This document shows positions 8,125 through 17,342 of a DNA stretch of 35,208 bases, in pieces. The number at the start of each line of letters is the position of its first letter. The stretch's first letter is position 1. The position numbers were made by a program, and so were the translations under genes. The notes beneath the pieces were generated by a model. The model was not told the origin of the DNA. It did no database searches and saw nothing but the letters and a program-made list of their open reading frames with translations. The stretch comes from Shewanella profunda (GTDB lineage Bacteria; Pseudomonadota; Gammaproteobacteria; Enterobacterales; Shewanellaceae): positions 1 to 35,208 of the forward strand of contig NZ_JAKILG010000047.1 in assembly GCF_023283765.1 (NCBI RefSeq). Reading direction: 5' to 3'.

Positions 8125-10059
8125 TTACTCTTCACGTGGTTTACGTGGCTTACGCTCACCGGCAGGCTTATCTGCACGTGGTTTGCGATCGGCAAATGGC
8201 TTATCACCCGTAGACGCAGCGCGAGGCTTACGGTCACCGGCTGGGCGATCACCAGTAGGACGATCACCACGTGGCTTACGGTCACCCGCAGGACGGTCTG
8301 AACGAGCACTGCGGCCTGAATCAACAAAGACTTGATCGCCAGCTTCGCGGATGTTCAATGGCTTGCCACAAACACGTACTTTACGCAGGTGTTGTAACAC
8401 GTCTTTTGGCATGCCGTCTGGCAAGTCAACAGTCGTCACTGCATCGTAAAGTTGGATAGCGCCAATGTAGCGGCTGTCGATGTTTGCTTCGTTCGCGATA
8501 GCGCCAACGATATTACCTACACCAACACCGTTTTCACGACCTACGTCGATAACGTAACGGCACATTTTTAAATCTGGGTTATCTTTTAACGCTTCGGCTG
8601 AGCCTAAGCTAGCTGGCATTGGACGCGGTTCGCGACTTCTGCGTTCACCACGCTCACCACCACGGTCGTTGCCACGTTCACCGCGATCACTGCCTCGGTC
8701 GGTACGTTCACTGCGCTCGCTACGTTCATCGCGGACACGCTCTTGAATCGCAGGTAATTGCAGTGGACGTTCTTGCTGAACTTGCTGTAATAAGGCCGCG
8801 GCAAGAAGATCGCTATCGACTTCTAGCTGTTGACATAATTGCGCAACCGCTTCTTTCATGAAGTCCAGATCGCCATTGATCGTTTCAGCCAGTTGCTCAC
8901 CTAAACGAGACAGACGACGTTCTGCAACTGTCTCTGGGCTTGGGATTTTCATCGGTGAAATGCGGCTGTTAGTTGAACGCTCGATAGTGCGCAGCATGCG
9001 CATTTCACGGCTAGTCACAAACAGGATCGCCATACCAGTACGGCCAGCACGGCCAGTACGGCCAATGCGGTGTACATAGGCTTCGGCATCATATGGAATA
9101 TCGTAGTTAACTACGTGACCGATACGTTCAACGTCAAGACCACGGGCCGCAACGTCAGTCGCGATCAGAATGTCTAACTTGCCACGTTTCAGTTGGTCAA
9201 CTGCACGCTCACGGGCTTGCTGGTTCATGTCACCGTGTAGTGGTGATGAAGCATAACCGCGGGCTTCTAACTTTTCAGCTAACTCAACACATGAGTTACG
9301 AGTACGCACGAATATGATTACACCTTCAGTGTTTTCAACTTCTAATACACGTACTAAGGCTTCAAGTTTGTTGTGTTGTGATACTTGTACGAAACGCTGT
9401 TCGATTGACTCAACCGTCGTTTGGCTTGATTCGATACGAACATGTACAGGATTACGTAAGTGTTGGTTAGCAACACGCTTAATTTGCTCTGGCATAGTGG
9501 CAGAGAATAACGCCAGTTGGCGCTCGCTTGGCGTGTGCTCAAGGATCCATTCGATATCATCGATGAAGCCCATTTTTAACATTTCATCGGCTTCATCGAG
9601 CACTAAGGCTTGTAATGAATCGAGTTTCAAGGTGCCGCGACGCATATGGTCCATAACTCGACCTGGCGTACCAACGATAACTTGTGGGCCACGTTTCAGG
9701 GCATTCAACTGTTGTTGCATGCTTTGGCCGCCGTAAATTGGCAGAACGTGGAAATTCTTCATAAATTTGGCATAGCTGCTGAATGCTTCGGCAACCTGAA
9801 CCGCTAATTCACGCGTTGGCGCTAATACTAAAATTTGCGGTGTAGTTTGGCTGGTGACCTTGTTCAATAGCGGCAGCGCGAAGGCACCGGTTTTACCTGT
9901 ACCTGTTTGCGCTTGACCTAAAATATCTTTGCCAGCCATAAGTGGATCGATACTGGCTGATTGGATTGGCGTTGGTTTTTCATAACCTAGCTCGTCAAGA
10001 GCACGCAACAAATTCTCGGATAGGCCGAGTTCACGGAAAGTTCTTTCATCGGATGACAT
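8125..10059 (-). CDS. deaD: ATP-dependent DEAD-box RNA helicase DeaD/CsdA
   Basis: A 644-aa protein with the full DEAD-box set: Q motif (GYEKPTPIQ, about 25-33), motif I AQTGTGKT, Ia PTRELA, TPGR, motif II DEAD, motif III SAT, motif V ARGLDVE and motif VI HRIGRTGR. Downstream is the DbpA/CsdA-type RNA-binding domain (MCRYVIDVGRENGVGVGNIV... IREAGDQVFVD). The tail is a low-complexity run rich in Asp, Arg, Lys and Pro with repeated GDRP/GDRKPR/ADRKPR units. Such helicases remodel RNA during 50S ribosome assembly and mRNA decay, and are induced in the cold. The start is the ATG at 10059 (MSSDERTFRELGLSE). The roughly 190-nt upstream gap could contain a long cold-shock-type leader, but I see no definite element. 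Confidence 0.95.
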   Translation of the reverse strand: MSSDERTFRELGLSENLLRALDELGYEKPTPIQSASIDPLMAGKDILGQAQTGTGKTGAFALPLLNKVTSQTTPQILVLAPTRELAVQVAEAFSSYAKFMKNFHVLPIYGGQSMQQQLNALKRGPQVIVGTPGRVMDHMRRGTLKLDSLQALVLDEADEMLKMGFIDDIEWILEHTPSERQLALFSATMPEQIKRVANQHLRNPVHVRIESSQTTVESIEQRFVQVSQHNKLEALVRVLEVENTEGVIIFVRTRNSCVELAEKLEARGYASSPLHGDMNQQARERAVDQLKRGKLDILIATDVAARGLDVERIGHVVNYDIPYDAEAYVHRIGRTGRAGRTGMAILFVTSREMRMLRTIERSTNSRISPMKIPSPETVAERRLSRLGEQLAETINGDLDFMKEAVAQLCQQLEVDSDLLAAALLQQVQQERPLQLPAIQERVRDERSERSERTDRGSDRGERGNDRGGERGERRSREPRPMPASLGSAEALKDNPDLKMCRYVIDVGRENGVGVGNIVGAIANEANIDSRYIGAIQLYDAVTTVDLPDGMPKDVLQHLRKVRVCGKPLNIREAGDQVFVDSGRSARSDRPAGDRKPRGDRPTGDRPAGDRKPRAASTGDKPFADRKPRADKPAGERKPRKPREE

Positions 10060-10253
10060 TGGGTTGTAGCCTTGTGGATGCGCGCGCGAAATGGCGCTAA
10101 AGTTTCACAGACAGAAAATCAACCCCGTGTCGATTTCCCGCGAACGACGGATTATAGCAGCATGACAGCCACTTTACCAATCAGAGTCACACTATTTAAC
10201 CTGTTTTCTGCATTTTTTTCGCTAAAAGTGAGCAAGAAACGCGCCACTTCCCA

Positions 10254-11366
10254 TTAATTCTTTAAATATTGAGCATTTAATTGAAGTAACTCAAATGCTG
10301 ACTCCGTTACTGCCGCAAGAAAAGTGATGTCGATTGTCTCTACAGTATCCTCTGGTGTGTGGTACTGGGGATGGGGTGGCAAGCCAAAATACAGCCAAGG
10401 GATATTCGCTTTGTGGAAGGGATAGTGATCTGACGCCCGTAGCCAATCAGTGCTTTGTATACTTCGACCAACGGGTTTAGGGTGCGTGAGTTTAATGCAA
10501 AGTCGGTTCTGTTGATTCAATAGTGGTTTAAATTGCTTGAACTGAGTGAAATTGCGACTGCCTTCGAGGTAAATCGCATAGGGGCGTCCTGGGTGACTCA
10601 CCATGTCGAGGTTAATCATTAATTCAAATGTCGCCTCTGGCAGGCGGGCCTTCAATTGCTCGACCAAGGCGATACTGCCATAGAGCCCAGGTTCTTCGGC
10701 ATCGGTCGCCACAAACATCAGGTTTACCTTAGGCAAGGTATTGGGCTGCAAGGCGAGTTGTTGCTGCCAATGTTTAGCAATGGCGAGCATCGCTGCCACC
10801 CCCGAGGCGTTATCATTGGCACCGGGGTAAATCTTGCGGCCACTTATGCCCAAGTGATCATAGTGGGCCACGATAATACGCCATGTATCTGTTGTTTGCG
10901 TGGCGGGAGCAATTGCCACCACATTCGCGCCAATTTCCCGAGTGAATAGGGTTTGGTATTCAAAGGGCACCTCAAAGGTATTTTCCCATGGAAGCAAACC
11001 TAAATCTTTAAATTGTTGACTGATATAGTCGCGGCTCTTTGCAGCGCCTTGGCTTTGGGTTTTGCGGCCTTCAAATTCAGCTGAACTCAAGCGTGTCACT
11101 ATGGCTTGCAAGGTGGTGGGCTCGGCCCAGGTGAGCTTAAGCTCGGCGCGTGAACAGCTCTCAGGCGAACTGGCGCACCCAATGATCGCAAGGCTGAGAA
11201 TACTGGCGAGTGCGGGCTTAAGCAGTCCGGTAGCGGTGGTTTGCACTTGCCTATATAAGGTTTTGACTTTGATGCAAGTGAGTTTTTGGGCAAAGATTGG
11301 CAAGAGTCGATACAGCAAGGTCGTGGTAATGCGCTGGACAATCGGGAGCGAAGTGCTGTCACGCAT
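10254..11366 (-). CDS. M28-family zinc aminopeptidase-like lipoprotein
   Basis: A 370-aa frame with a complete M28 metal site: His168 (VAHYDHLG), Asp185 (GANDNASG), Glu224/Glu225 (TDAEEPGL), Asp254 (INLDMVS) and His in PQYHTPEDT near 342. These enzymes are di-zinc exopeptidases. A lipobox-like sequence, LAIIGC at Cys64, follows a hydrophobic helix, so the mature protein is probably a lipoprotein. If so, the real start may be the in-frame GTG near 11246 (residue 41), giving a normal 24-residue signal, although its ribosome site is poor. The ATG at 11366 would give an unusually long pre-sequence. Confidence 0.8.
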   Translation of the reverse strand: MRDSTSLPIVQRITTTLLYRLLPIFAQKLTCIKVKTLYRQVQTTATGLLKPALASILSLAIIGCASSPESCSRAELKLTWAEPTTLQAIVTRLSSAEFEGRKTQSQGAAKSRDYISQQFKDLGLLPWENTFEVPFEYQTLFTREIGANVVAIAPATQTTDTWRIIVAHYDHLGISGRKIYPGANDNASGVAAMLAIAKHWQQQLALQPNTLPKVNLMFVATDAEEPGLYGSIALVEQLKARLPEATFELMINLDMVSHPGRPYAIYLEGSRNFTQFKQFKPLLNQQNRLCIKLTHPKPVGRSIQSTDWLRASDHYPFHKANIPWLYFGLPPHPQYHTPEDTVETIDITFLAAVTESAFELLQLNAQYLKN

Positions 11367-11452
11367 GGATGTTCCTTGTCCTTATGGCTGAAACCTTCGT
11401 CTGAAGATAAATTTCATCTTTGCCTAAAGCCGAGTCGAATACAACTAGCGTT

Positions 11453-11515
11453 ATACCAATCACATTAAATATCTAATCAGCTCAGAGCCTCACAGATATT
11501 TAATACGATTGGTAT
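11453..11515. repeat. Imperfect palindrome, Shewanella-type dispersed repeat
   Basis: Two 22-bp arms (11453-11474 and 11494-11515) are inverted repeats matching at 20 of 22 positions: ATACCAATCACATTAAAT... against the complement ATACCAATCGTATTAAAT.... The core ACCAATCRYATTAA is one I associate with dispersed intergenic repeats in Shewanella. It lies in the 355-bp gap between the peptidase and uvrA; apart from the terminator at 11669, nothing else is evident in that gap. Confidence 0.6.
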
Positions 11516-11668
11516 TAAATACAAATAAAGTTGATACGCCGCGCTAGGCTGATTTTGATAGTGAATGGGTTTAGAAAGCTTAGCTTATATAAAAGCTTAA
11601 GCGTATTTCAGTACTGATATAGTCAATGTCGGATCGAGTGACTGCTCTGTTAGCTAAAATGCTGAGCT

Positions 11669-11703
11669 AAAAAAAGCGCAGTGCTTAGGCGACTGCGCTT
11701 TTC
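11669..11703 (-). terminator. Intrinsic terminator after uvrA
   Basis: Stem AAGCGCAGT/ACTGCGCTT (11674-11682 with 11692-11700), 9-nt loop, with an A-run on the left giving a U-tract on the minus strand. It lies 19 nt beyond the uvrA stop. Confidence 0.85.
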
Positions 11704-11721
11704 TATATTTAGGCCCGGATT

Positions 11722-14604
11722 TTAAGCCTTGGCTTTATTGGCCTTTGCCAGCTCAATATCCCGTTTTAGCAGTGGCTTTAAGAAGCGGGCCGTGTGGGAG
11801 GTTGGATGCTCGGCGACTTCTTCAGGAGTGCCTGTAGCTAAGATCATGCCGCCGCCACCGCCGCCTTCTGGGCCTAAGTCGATAATCCAGTCCGCGGTTT
11901 TGATCACGTCCAGATTATGCTCAATCACCACTATGGTATTGCCGTGGGATTTGAGACGATGCAGCACATCGAGCAGTAGCTGGATATCGGCAAAGTGTAG
12001 GCCCGTGGTCGGTTCGTCCAAGATATACAAGGTTTTACCTGTGTCACGTTTGGACAGCTCTTTGGCGAGCTTCACCCTTTGGGCTTCACCGCCCGAAAGC
12101 GTGGTCGCGCTCTGACCGAGACGCACATAGGATAAACCCACATCCATCAAGGTTTGCAGCTTACGGGCAATGGCGGGCACGGCATCGAAGAACTGACGCG
12201 CATCTTCCACTGTCATCTGCAACACTTCATGAATATTCTTGCCTTTATAGCGGACTTCTAAGGTTTCACGGTTGTAGCGCTTACCCTTACAGGAATCACA
12301 GGGCACATACACATCGGGTAGAAAGTGCATTTCGACCTTGATTAAGCCGTCGCCTTGGCAGGCCTCGCAGCGTCCACCTTTTACGTTAAAGGAGAAGCGG
12401 CCGACTTGATAACCCCGAGTACGTGACTCTTGGGTGCCGGCAAAAATCTCGCGGATCGGGGTGAAGATGCCCGTATAAGTGGCAGGATTCGAGCGCGGCG
12501 TGCGGCCAATCGGGCTTTGGTCGATATCGACCACTTTGTCGCACAGTTCCATCCCTTCGATACGATCATAGGGTGACGGTTCGTCCACAGTCGCCCCGTT
12601 GAGCATCCTATGGGCGATCTTGAAGAAGGTATCGTTGATTAAGGTTGATTTACCCGAACCCGATACGCCCGTCACACAGGTGAATAGGCCAATGGGAATG
12701 GTTAAATCCACATTGCGCAGGTTGTTACCACGGGCGCCAAATAATTCGATGACTTGGGTTTTGTCGAAGGGAATGCGCGGCGTATCGATATGAATGCTGC
12801 GCTTACCGGAAATATATTGGCCAGTGACCGATTCTTCACAGGCGATGATCTTCTCTATCGGGCCGTCGCAAATGACTTCGCCGCCATGCACGCCCGCGCC
12901 TGGGCCGATATCGATCACGTGATCCGCCATGCGGATCGCATCTTCGTCATGCTCAACCACAATCACAGTGTTGCCCAAATCCCGCAGGTGGATCAGGGTT
13001 TGCAGTAGACGCTCGTTATCCCTTTGATGCAGACCAATCGAAGGTTCGTCGAGCACGTACATAACGCCGACGAGTCCGGCACCGATTTGACTGGCGAGTC
13101 GGATCCGTTGGGCTTCACCGCCCGAGAGGGTTTCCGCCGAGCGTGATAGGCTCAAATAATTGAGGCCCACGTTGACGAGGAAACCTAAGCGATCGCGAAT
13201 TTCCTTTAAAATCTTCTCGGCGATCTGCGCCTTTTGGCCGCTAAATTCGACTTTCTCGAAGTAGTCTAAGGCTTCGCCAATCGACCAAGTGGTGAGTTGT
13301 GGCAGGTTGATATCACCTAAAAATACGTTGCGGGCTTCTTCACGCAGGCGCGAGCCACCACAGCTTTGACAGGCTTGTGTGTTGATAAACTTGGCTAATT
13401 CATCACGTACCGAGTTACTTTCGGTTTCGCGATAGCGCCTGTCCATATTGTTTAGAATGCCTTCGAAGGGGTGATTACGCACCACTACATCGCCGCGGTC
13501 ATTAATGTATTTAAAGGCAATGCTTTCTTTACCTGAGCCGTACAGGACGATTTTACGGACTTTATCGCTGAGCTGTTCATAGGGCACTTCGACGTCGAAT
13601 TTATAGTGTTCGGCGAGTGAGCTGAGCATTTGGAAGTAGTAGAAGTTGCGTCTATCCCAGCCACGAATCGCACCGCCCGCCAGTGAAAGCTCGGTATTAG
13701 TGATCACTCGCTCTGGATCGAAAAATTGTTGCACCCCTAAACCATCACAGGTTGGGCACGCGCCGGCGGGATTGTTAAAGGAGAAGATCCTCGGCTCTAA
13801 TTCCGCCATCGAATAGCCACAGTGCGGACAGGCAAAGTTAGCGGAAAAGATAAGCTCTTCACTCTTCTGCTTACCTGAACCAGTGTCTTCCTCCATGCTG
13901 GCGACGGTCGCGATACCGCCAGAGAGTTCGAGTGCGGTTTCAAAGGATTCAGCCAAACGTTGCTTGATATCGTCACGCACTTTAAAGCGGTCGACGACCA
14001 CTTCAATCGTGTGTTTAACGTGTAAATCGAGCGTTGGTGGATCGGTTAAGTCACACACCTCACCGTCGATACGCGCGCGGATATAACCTTGCGCCGATAG
14101 ACCTTCGAGCAATTTTACGTGCTCACCCTTACGGGCGTTGACCACGGGTGCTAACAGCATCAAGCGGCTATCTTGGGGCATTTCCAACACTTTATCGACC
14201 ATCTGGCTGACGGTTTGGGCCGCCAAGGGTTGATTGTGTGTCGGACAACGCGGCTCACCCACGCGGGCAAACATCAAGCGCAGGTAATCGTAAATTTCGG
14301 TAATAGTGCCCACGGTTGAACGTGGGTTATGGGATGTCGATTTTTGCTCGATGGAAATGGCAGGGCTTAAACCTTCAATATGATCTACATCGGGCTTTTC
14401 CATCAAACTTAAGAACTGGCGAGCATAGGCAGACAGTGACTCGACATAACGTCGTTGGCCTTCGGCATATAAAGTATCAAACGCAAGGGAGGATTTGCCG
14501 GACCCAGATAAACCTGTGATGACAATCAGCTTATCCCTTGGGATAGTCAGGTTGATATTTTTGAGATTGTGGGTGCGGGCGCCGCGTATTTCAATCTTGT
14601 CCAT
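11722..14604 (-). CDS. uvrA: Excinuclease ABC subunit A
   Basis: A 960-aa protein (E. coli UvrA is 940 aa), the damage-sensing ATPase of nucleotide excision repair that loads UvrB on lesions. Visible: first Walker A GLSGSGKS (about 31-38), first zinc module (CPHC...CPTC), signature LSGGEAQRIRLASQIG and Walker B VLDEPSIGLH, second Walker A GVSGSGKS, second zinc module (CEAC...CDSC), second signature LSGGEAQRVKLAKELS and ILDEPTTGLH. The start is the ATG at 14604 (MDKIEIRGARTHNLKNI). In E. coli uvrA and ssb are divergent neighbours; here a YajR-type MFS gene lies between them. I saw no LexA box (CTGT-N8-ACAG) in the 388-bp upstream region. Confidence 0.97.
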   Translation of the reverse strand: MDKIEIRGARTHNLKNINLTIPRDKLIVITGLSGSGKSSLAFDTLYAEGQRRYVESLSAYARQFLSLMEKPDVDHIEGLSPAISIEQKSTSHNPRSTVGTITEIYDYLRLMFARVGEPRCPTHNQPLAAQTVSQMVDKVLEMPQDSRLMLLAPVVNARKGEHVKLLEGLSAQGYIRARIDGEVCDLTDPPTLDLHVKHTIEVVVDRFKVRDDIKQRLAESFETALELSGGIATVASMEEDTGSGKQKSEELIFSANFACPHCGYSMAELEPRIFSFNNPAGACPTCDGLGVQQFFDPERVITNTELSLAGGAIRGWDRRNFYYFQMLSSLAEHYKFDVEVPYEQLSDKVRKIVLYGSGKESIAFKYINDRGDVVVRNHPFEGILNNMDRRYRETESNSVRDELAKFINTQACQSCGGSRLREEARNVFLGDINLPQLTTWSIGEALDYFEKVEFSGQKAQIAEKILKEIRDRLGFLVNVGLNYLSLSRSAETLSGGEAQRIRLASQIGAGLVGVMYVLDEPSIGLHQRDNERLLQTLIHLRDLGNTVIVVEHDEDAIRMADHVIDIGPGAGVHGGEVICDGPIEKIIACEESVTGQYISGKRSIHIDTPRIPFDKTQVIELFGARGNNLRNVDLTIPIGLFTCVTGVSGSGKSTLINDTFFKIAHRMLNGATVDEPSPYDRIEGMELCDKVVDIDQSPIGRTPRSNPATYTGIFTPIREIFAGTQESRTRGYQVGRFSFNVKGGRCEACQGDGLIKVEMHFLPDVYVPCDSCKGKRYNRETLEVRYKGKNIHEVLQMTVEDARQFFDAVPAIARKLQTLMDVGLSYVRLGQSATTLSGGEAQRVKLAKELSKRDTGKTLYILDEPTTGLHFADIQLLLDVLHRLKSHGNTIVVIEHNLDVIKTADWIIDLGPEGGGGGGMILATGTPEEVAEHPTSHTARFLKPLLKRDIELAKANKAKA

Positions 14605-14992
14605 CTATCACTCAAGTCATATGCTTTAAAAAAATGAGCACAAGTATCGCACAGTTCTGCCGCTGAGTTTAGTTGATTCTGTGATCTAAACCTATTCCAT
14701 GGGTTATCGCTTTTAAGCCCCAATAGAGGAGTACAGCGCTTATAAGCCTATGAGGATTAACTAAGATTAATGCAGCTTGTTATTTGACTTTGAGGGTATT
14801 TGTGAGTGCTTAGTTGGGCACTTGTAATTAAGGTGTAAAGGCATTATTGGCTTATGAATGAGTAATACTCGTTTTTTGAGGGATAAATAGGGCGTGCAAA
14901 CACTGTGGGCTAGGCCACGATTTCCTTTTGAGCAAATCCTTTTGGGTGTGATAACATGCGCCCCCTAAAAGACTTCATATCAGGGCAAAATC
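14605..14992. other. Divergent intergenic region between uvrA and the yajR-like gene
   Basis: 388 bp without a gene. It must hold the promoters of both divergent genes. I inspected it for a LexA operator, hairpins and repeats and found none that I would defend. Confidence 0.5.
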
Positions 14993-16360
14993 ATGGGTAA
15001 CAACGGGCTTTCAGGTACTGAGAAAAAAGTCGCGTTTTCTTTAGCCAGTGTATTTGGTTTACGCATGATGGGCTTGTTTATGATCATGCCCGTCTTTGCG
15101 CTTTATGGTCAGCACCTCGAAGGCTTCTCGCCTCTGTGGGTTGGTATCGCTATCGGCGCCTATGGTTTAACCCAAGCCTTCTTGCAAATTCCCATGGGGA
15201 TGTTATCCGACAAATACGGTCGCAAGCCCGTTATTCTCTGTGGTTTAGTATTGTTCGCTATTGGTAGTGTGATCGCGGCTAATGCCGAGACGATTTATGG
15301 TGTGGTATTGGGCCGCGCTGTACAGGGTATGGGGGCTATTGCCGCTGCCGTGCTGGCGCTTGCCGCGGATTTAACCCGTGATGAGCAGCGCACTAAGGTG
15401 ATGGCGATCATCGGCATGTGTATCGGGCTATCTTTTGCCCTCTCTTTGTTAATGGGGCCTATAGTTGCACAACATCTCGGGTTGACGGGATTATTTTGGT
15501 TAACGGCGGTATTGGCGATTGTGGGTATGTTGCTGATCCAATTTTTAGTGCCTAATCCCATCACTCAGGCACCGAAGGGAGATACTCTAGCTACTCCTGC
15601 TAAGCTAAAACGTATGTTCCTAGAGCCGCAATTATTTAGGCTTAACGCGGGAATATTTATCCTGCATCTAGTGCTTACCGCAGTGTTTGTGGCGTTACCA
15701 TTGGATCTTGTTGATGCAGGATTAGTTAAAGAAAAACATTGGATGCTCTATTTCCCCGCTTTCGTGGGGGCATTTATCTTGATGGTGCCGTTAATCATCA
15801 TTGGGGTGAAACGCAAGAACACTAAGGCGATGTTCCAAATTGCACTGGTGATCATGATATGTTCATTGGCTGGAATGGCAATGTTTGCCAGCAATCTTTG
15901 GGCCTTGAGTGCCGCAGTATTACTGTTTTTTACTGGCTTTAACTATCTTGAAGCTTCGTTACCGAGTTTAATTGCTAAATTCTGCCCTGTAGGGGAGAAA
16001 GGTTCTGCCATGGGCGTGTATTCCACGAGCCAGTTCTTAGGGGCATTCTGTGGTGGTATGCTCGGTGGTGGCGCTTTTCAATTAGTCGGTGCTGTAGGGG
16101 TATTTATTGTCGCGCTTGTGTTGATGGCGATTTGGTTACTGCTTACTTTAGGTATGCAAAACCCTGTGTTATTAAAAAGCTATACCCTAGAAGCCGCCGT
16201 ACAGAATAAAGCCGAGGCACGGGATATGGCGACACAATTATCGCAACTGATGGGCGTTGTCGAAGCGATAGTGGTACTTGACGAAAAAGTGGCCTACTTA
16301 AAGGTTGATGAGCATTTCGATTTAAGAGAAGCCCGAGCTGTGTTAGGCTCTGCTCAATAA
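14993..16360 (+). CDS. yajR: YajR-like MFS transporter with C-terminal YAM domain
   Basis: A 455-aa protein, the same length as E. coli YajR (454 aa). The N-terminus GLRMMGLFMIMPVFALYG and the motif A loop GMLSDKYGRKPVI are close to YajR, and helix 4 has GRAVQGMGAIAAAVLALAAD. After 12 membrane segments, the last ~60 residues (QLMGVVEAIVVLDEKVAYLK, then VDEHFDLREARAVL) form the small ferredoxin-like YAM domain that marks YajR. It is a proton-coupled exporter of unknown substrate. It starts at the ATG at 14993 and is followed by ssb after a 107-bp gap. Confidence 0.85.
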   Translation: MGNNGLSGTEKKVAFSLASVFGLRMMGLFMIMPVFALYGQHLEGFSPLWVGIAIGAYGLTQAFLQIPMGMLSDKYGRKPVILCGLVLFAIGSVIAANAETIYGVVLGRAVQGMGAIAAAVLALAADLTRDEQRTKVMAIIGMCIGLSFALSLLMGPIVAQHLGLTGLFWLTAVLAIVGMLLIQFLVPNPITQAPKGDTLATPAKLKRMFLEPQLFRLNAGIFILHLVLTAVFVALPLDLVDAGLVKEKHWMLYFPAFVGAFILMVPLIIIGVKRKNTKAMFQIALVIMICSLAGMAMFASNLWALSAAVLLFFTGFNYLEASLPSLIAKFCPVGEKGSAMGVYSTSQFLGAFCGGMLGGGAFQLVGAVGVFIVALVLMAIWLLLTLGMQNPVLLKSYTLEAAVQNKAEARDMATQLSQLMGVVEAIVVLDEKVAYLKVDEHFDLREARAVLGSAQ

Positions 16361-16467
16361 GATGTGTCACAGCCAAAGTATTTTGGGACCTAGATTTCCC
16401 CTTATGGCGACACTAATAAACAACATACTGAATTAATAGATTATTTAAAGAATCGCAGGAGATTTCA

Positions 16468-17166
16468 ATGGCCAGTCGTGGTGTTAACAAGGTAATTTTG
16501 GTTGGCAATTTGGGACAAGATCCAGAAGTACGTTATATGCCAAACGGTAACGCAGTCGCTAACATCACAGTAGCGACCAGCGAATCGTGGAAAGACCAAC
16601 AGGGTCAACAGCAGGAACGTACTGAATGGCACCGTGTGGTTCTATTTGGCAAATTAGCTGAAATTACAGGTGAATATTTACGTAAAGGTTCACAGGTTTA
16701 TCTTGAAGGTAAACTGCAAACCCGTAAATGGAAAGACCAAAGCGGTCAAGATCGCTACAGCACTGAAGTGGTTATCGATCAAAGCGGTAGTATGCAAATG
16801 CTCGGCAGCCGTAACCAAGGTGGTCAAGCACAGGGTGCGCCAATGGGCGGAAGTATGCCACAAAACGCAGGTTACCAATCTGCACCACAACAAGCGGCAC
16901 CTGCGCAAAATCAGTATGCGCCAGCGCCTCAAGCTGCACCTGCTTACCAAGCCCCTGCGCAGCAACAATATGCAGCTCCTGCTCCACAAGCTTATGGTCA
17001 GCCACAGGCTCAACCACAGCAGGGCGGTTATGCACCTAAGCCACAAGCGGCTCCTGCGCCAGCTTATCAAGCACCAGCAGCGCCGGCACAGCGTCCAGCC
17101 CCCCAGCCACAGCAGAACTTCACCCCAGATTTGGATGATGGCTGGGATGACGATATTCCGTTCTAA
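16468..17166 (+). CDS. ssb: Single-stranded DNA-binding protein
   Basis: A 232-aa SSB. The N-terminal OB fold (about 1-110) has GVNKVILVGNLGQDPEVRYM, WHRVVLFGKLAEI and GSQVYLEGKLQTRKW. It is followed by a long Gln/Ala/Pro/Tyr-rich disordered linker (about 115-220) and the acidic tip WDDDIPF that recruits repair and replication proteins. The linker makes it longer than E. coli SSB (178 aa), as is usual in Shewanella. CAGGAG lies 8 nt before the ATG. It is the last core gene before the genomic island. Confidence 0.95.
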   Translation: MASRGVNKVILVGNLGQDPEVRYMPNGNAVANITVATSESWKDQQGQQQERTEWHRVVLFGKLAEITGEYLRKGSQVYLEGKLQTRKWKDQSGQDRYSTEVVIDQSGSMQMLGSRNQGGQAQGAPMGGSMPQNAGYQSAPQQAAPAQNQYAPAPQAAPAYQAPAQQQYAAPAPQAYGQPQAQPQQGGYAPKPQAAPAPAYQAPAAPAQRPAPQPQQNFTPDLDDGWDDDIPF

Positions 17167-17204
17167 TTCACAGTAAATCTAATAATGTAGATCTAACTGT
17201 AAAC

Positions 17205-17274
17205 AAAAACCCCTTGAGCTCTTATTCTTACTGACTTTTACGTCTTTAAGGTAAATCTCAAGGGGTTTTTTTTT
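17205..17274 (+). terminator. Long-loop intrinsic terminator after ssb, at the island edge
   Basis: A 14-bp perfect stem AAAAACCCCTTGAG (17205-17218) pairs with CTCAAGGGGTTTTT (17257-17270) and runs into more T. The loop is 38 nt, unusually long for a terminator. It lies 39 nt after the ssb stop and about 70 bp before the first recombinase gene. A weaker inverted repeat (17170-17180 with 17189-17200) precedes it. The island boundary probably lies within or just beside this region. Confidence 0.7.
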
Positions 17275-17286
17275 GTATAATAAGAG

Positions 17287-17328
17287 TTGATAGCTAAAAT
17301 TAGTATTGCTACTATATTTTTGTATAGT
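17287..17328 (+). promoter_or_regulatory. Promoter and candidate operator of the recombinase operon
   Basis: TTGATA (17287-17292) and TACTAT (17310-17315) are separated by 17 bp, a good sigma-70 match. The palindrome ACTATA-TTTTTG-TATAGT (17311-17328) overlaps the -10 box and may be an operator. A GGGGG ribosome site precedes the ATG at 17343. Confidence 0.55.
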
Positions 17329-17342
17329 TAAATGGGGGTCTG

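Noticed and set aside
16690..17070. Long open frames opposite and overlapping the ssb linker, and similar ones within uvrA and deaD
   Set aside because: They are shadows of compositionally biased real genes, with no start signals or family resemblance.
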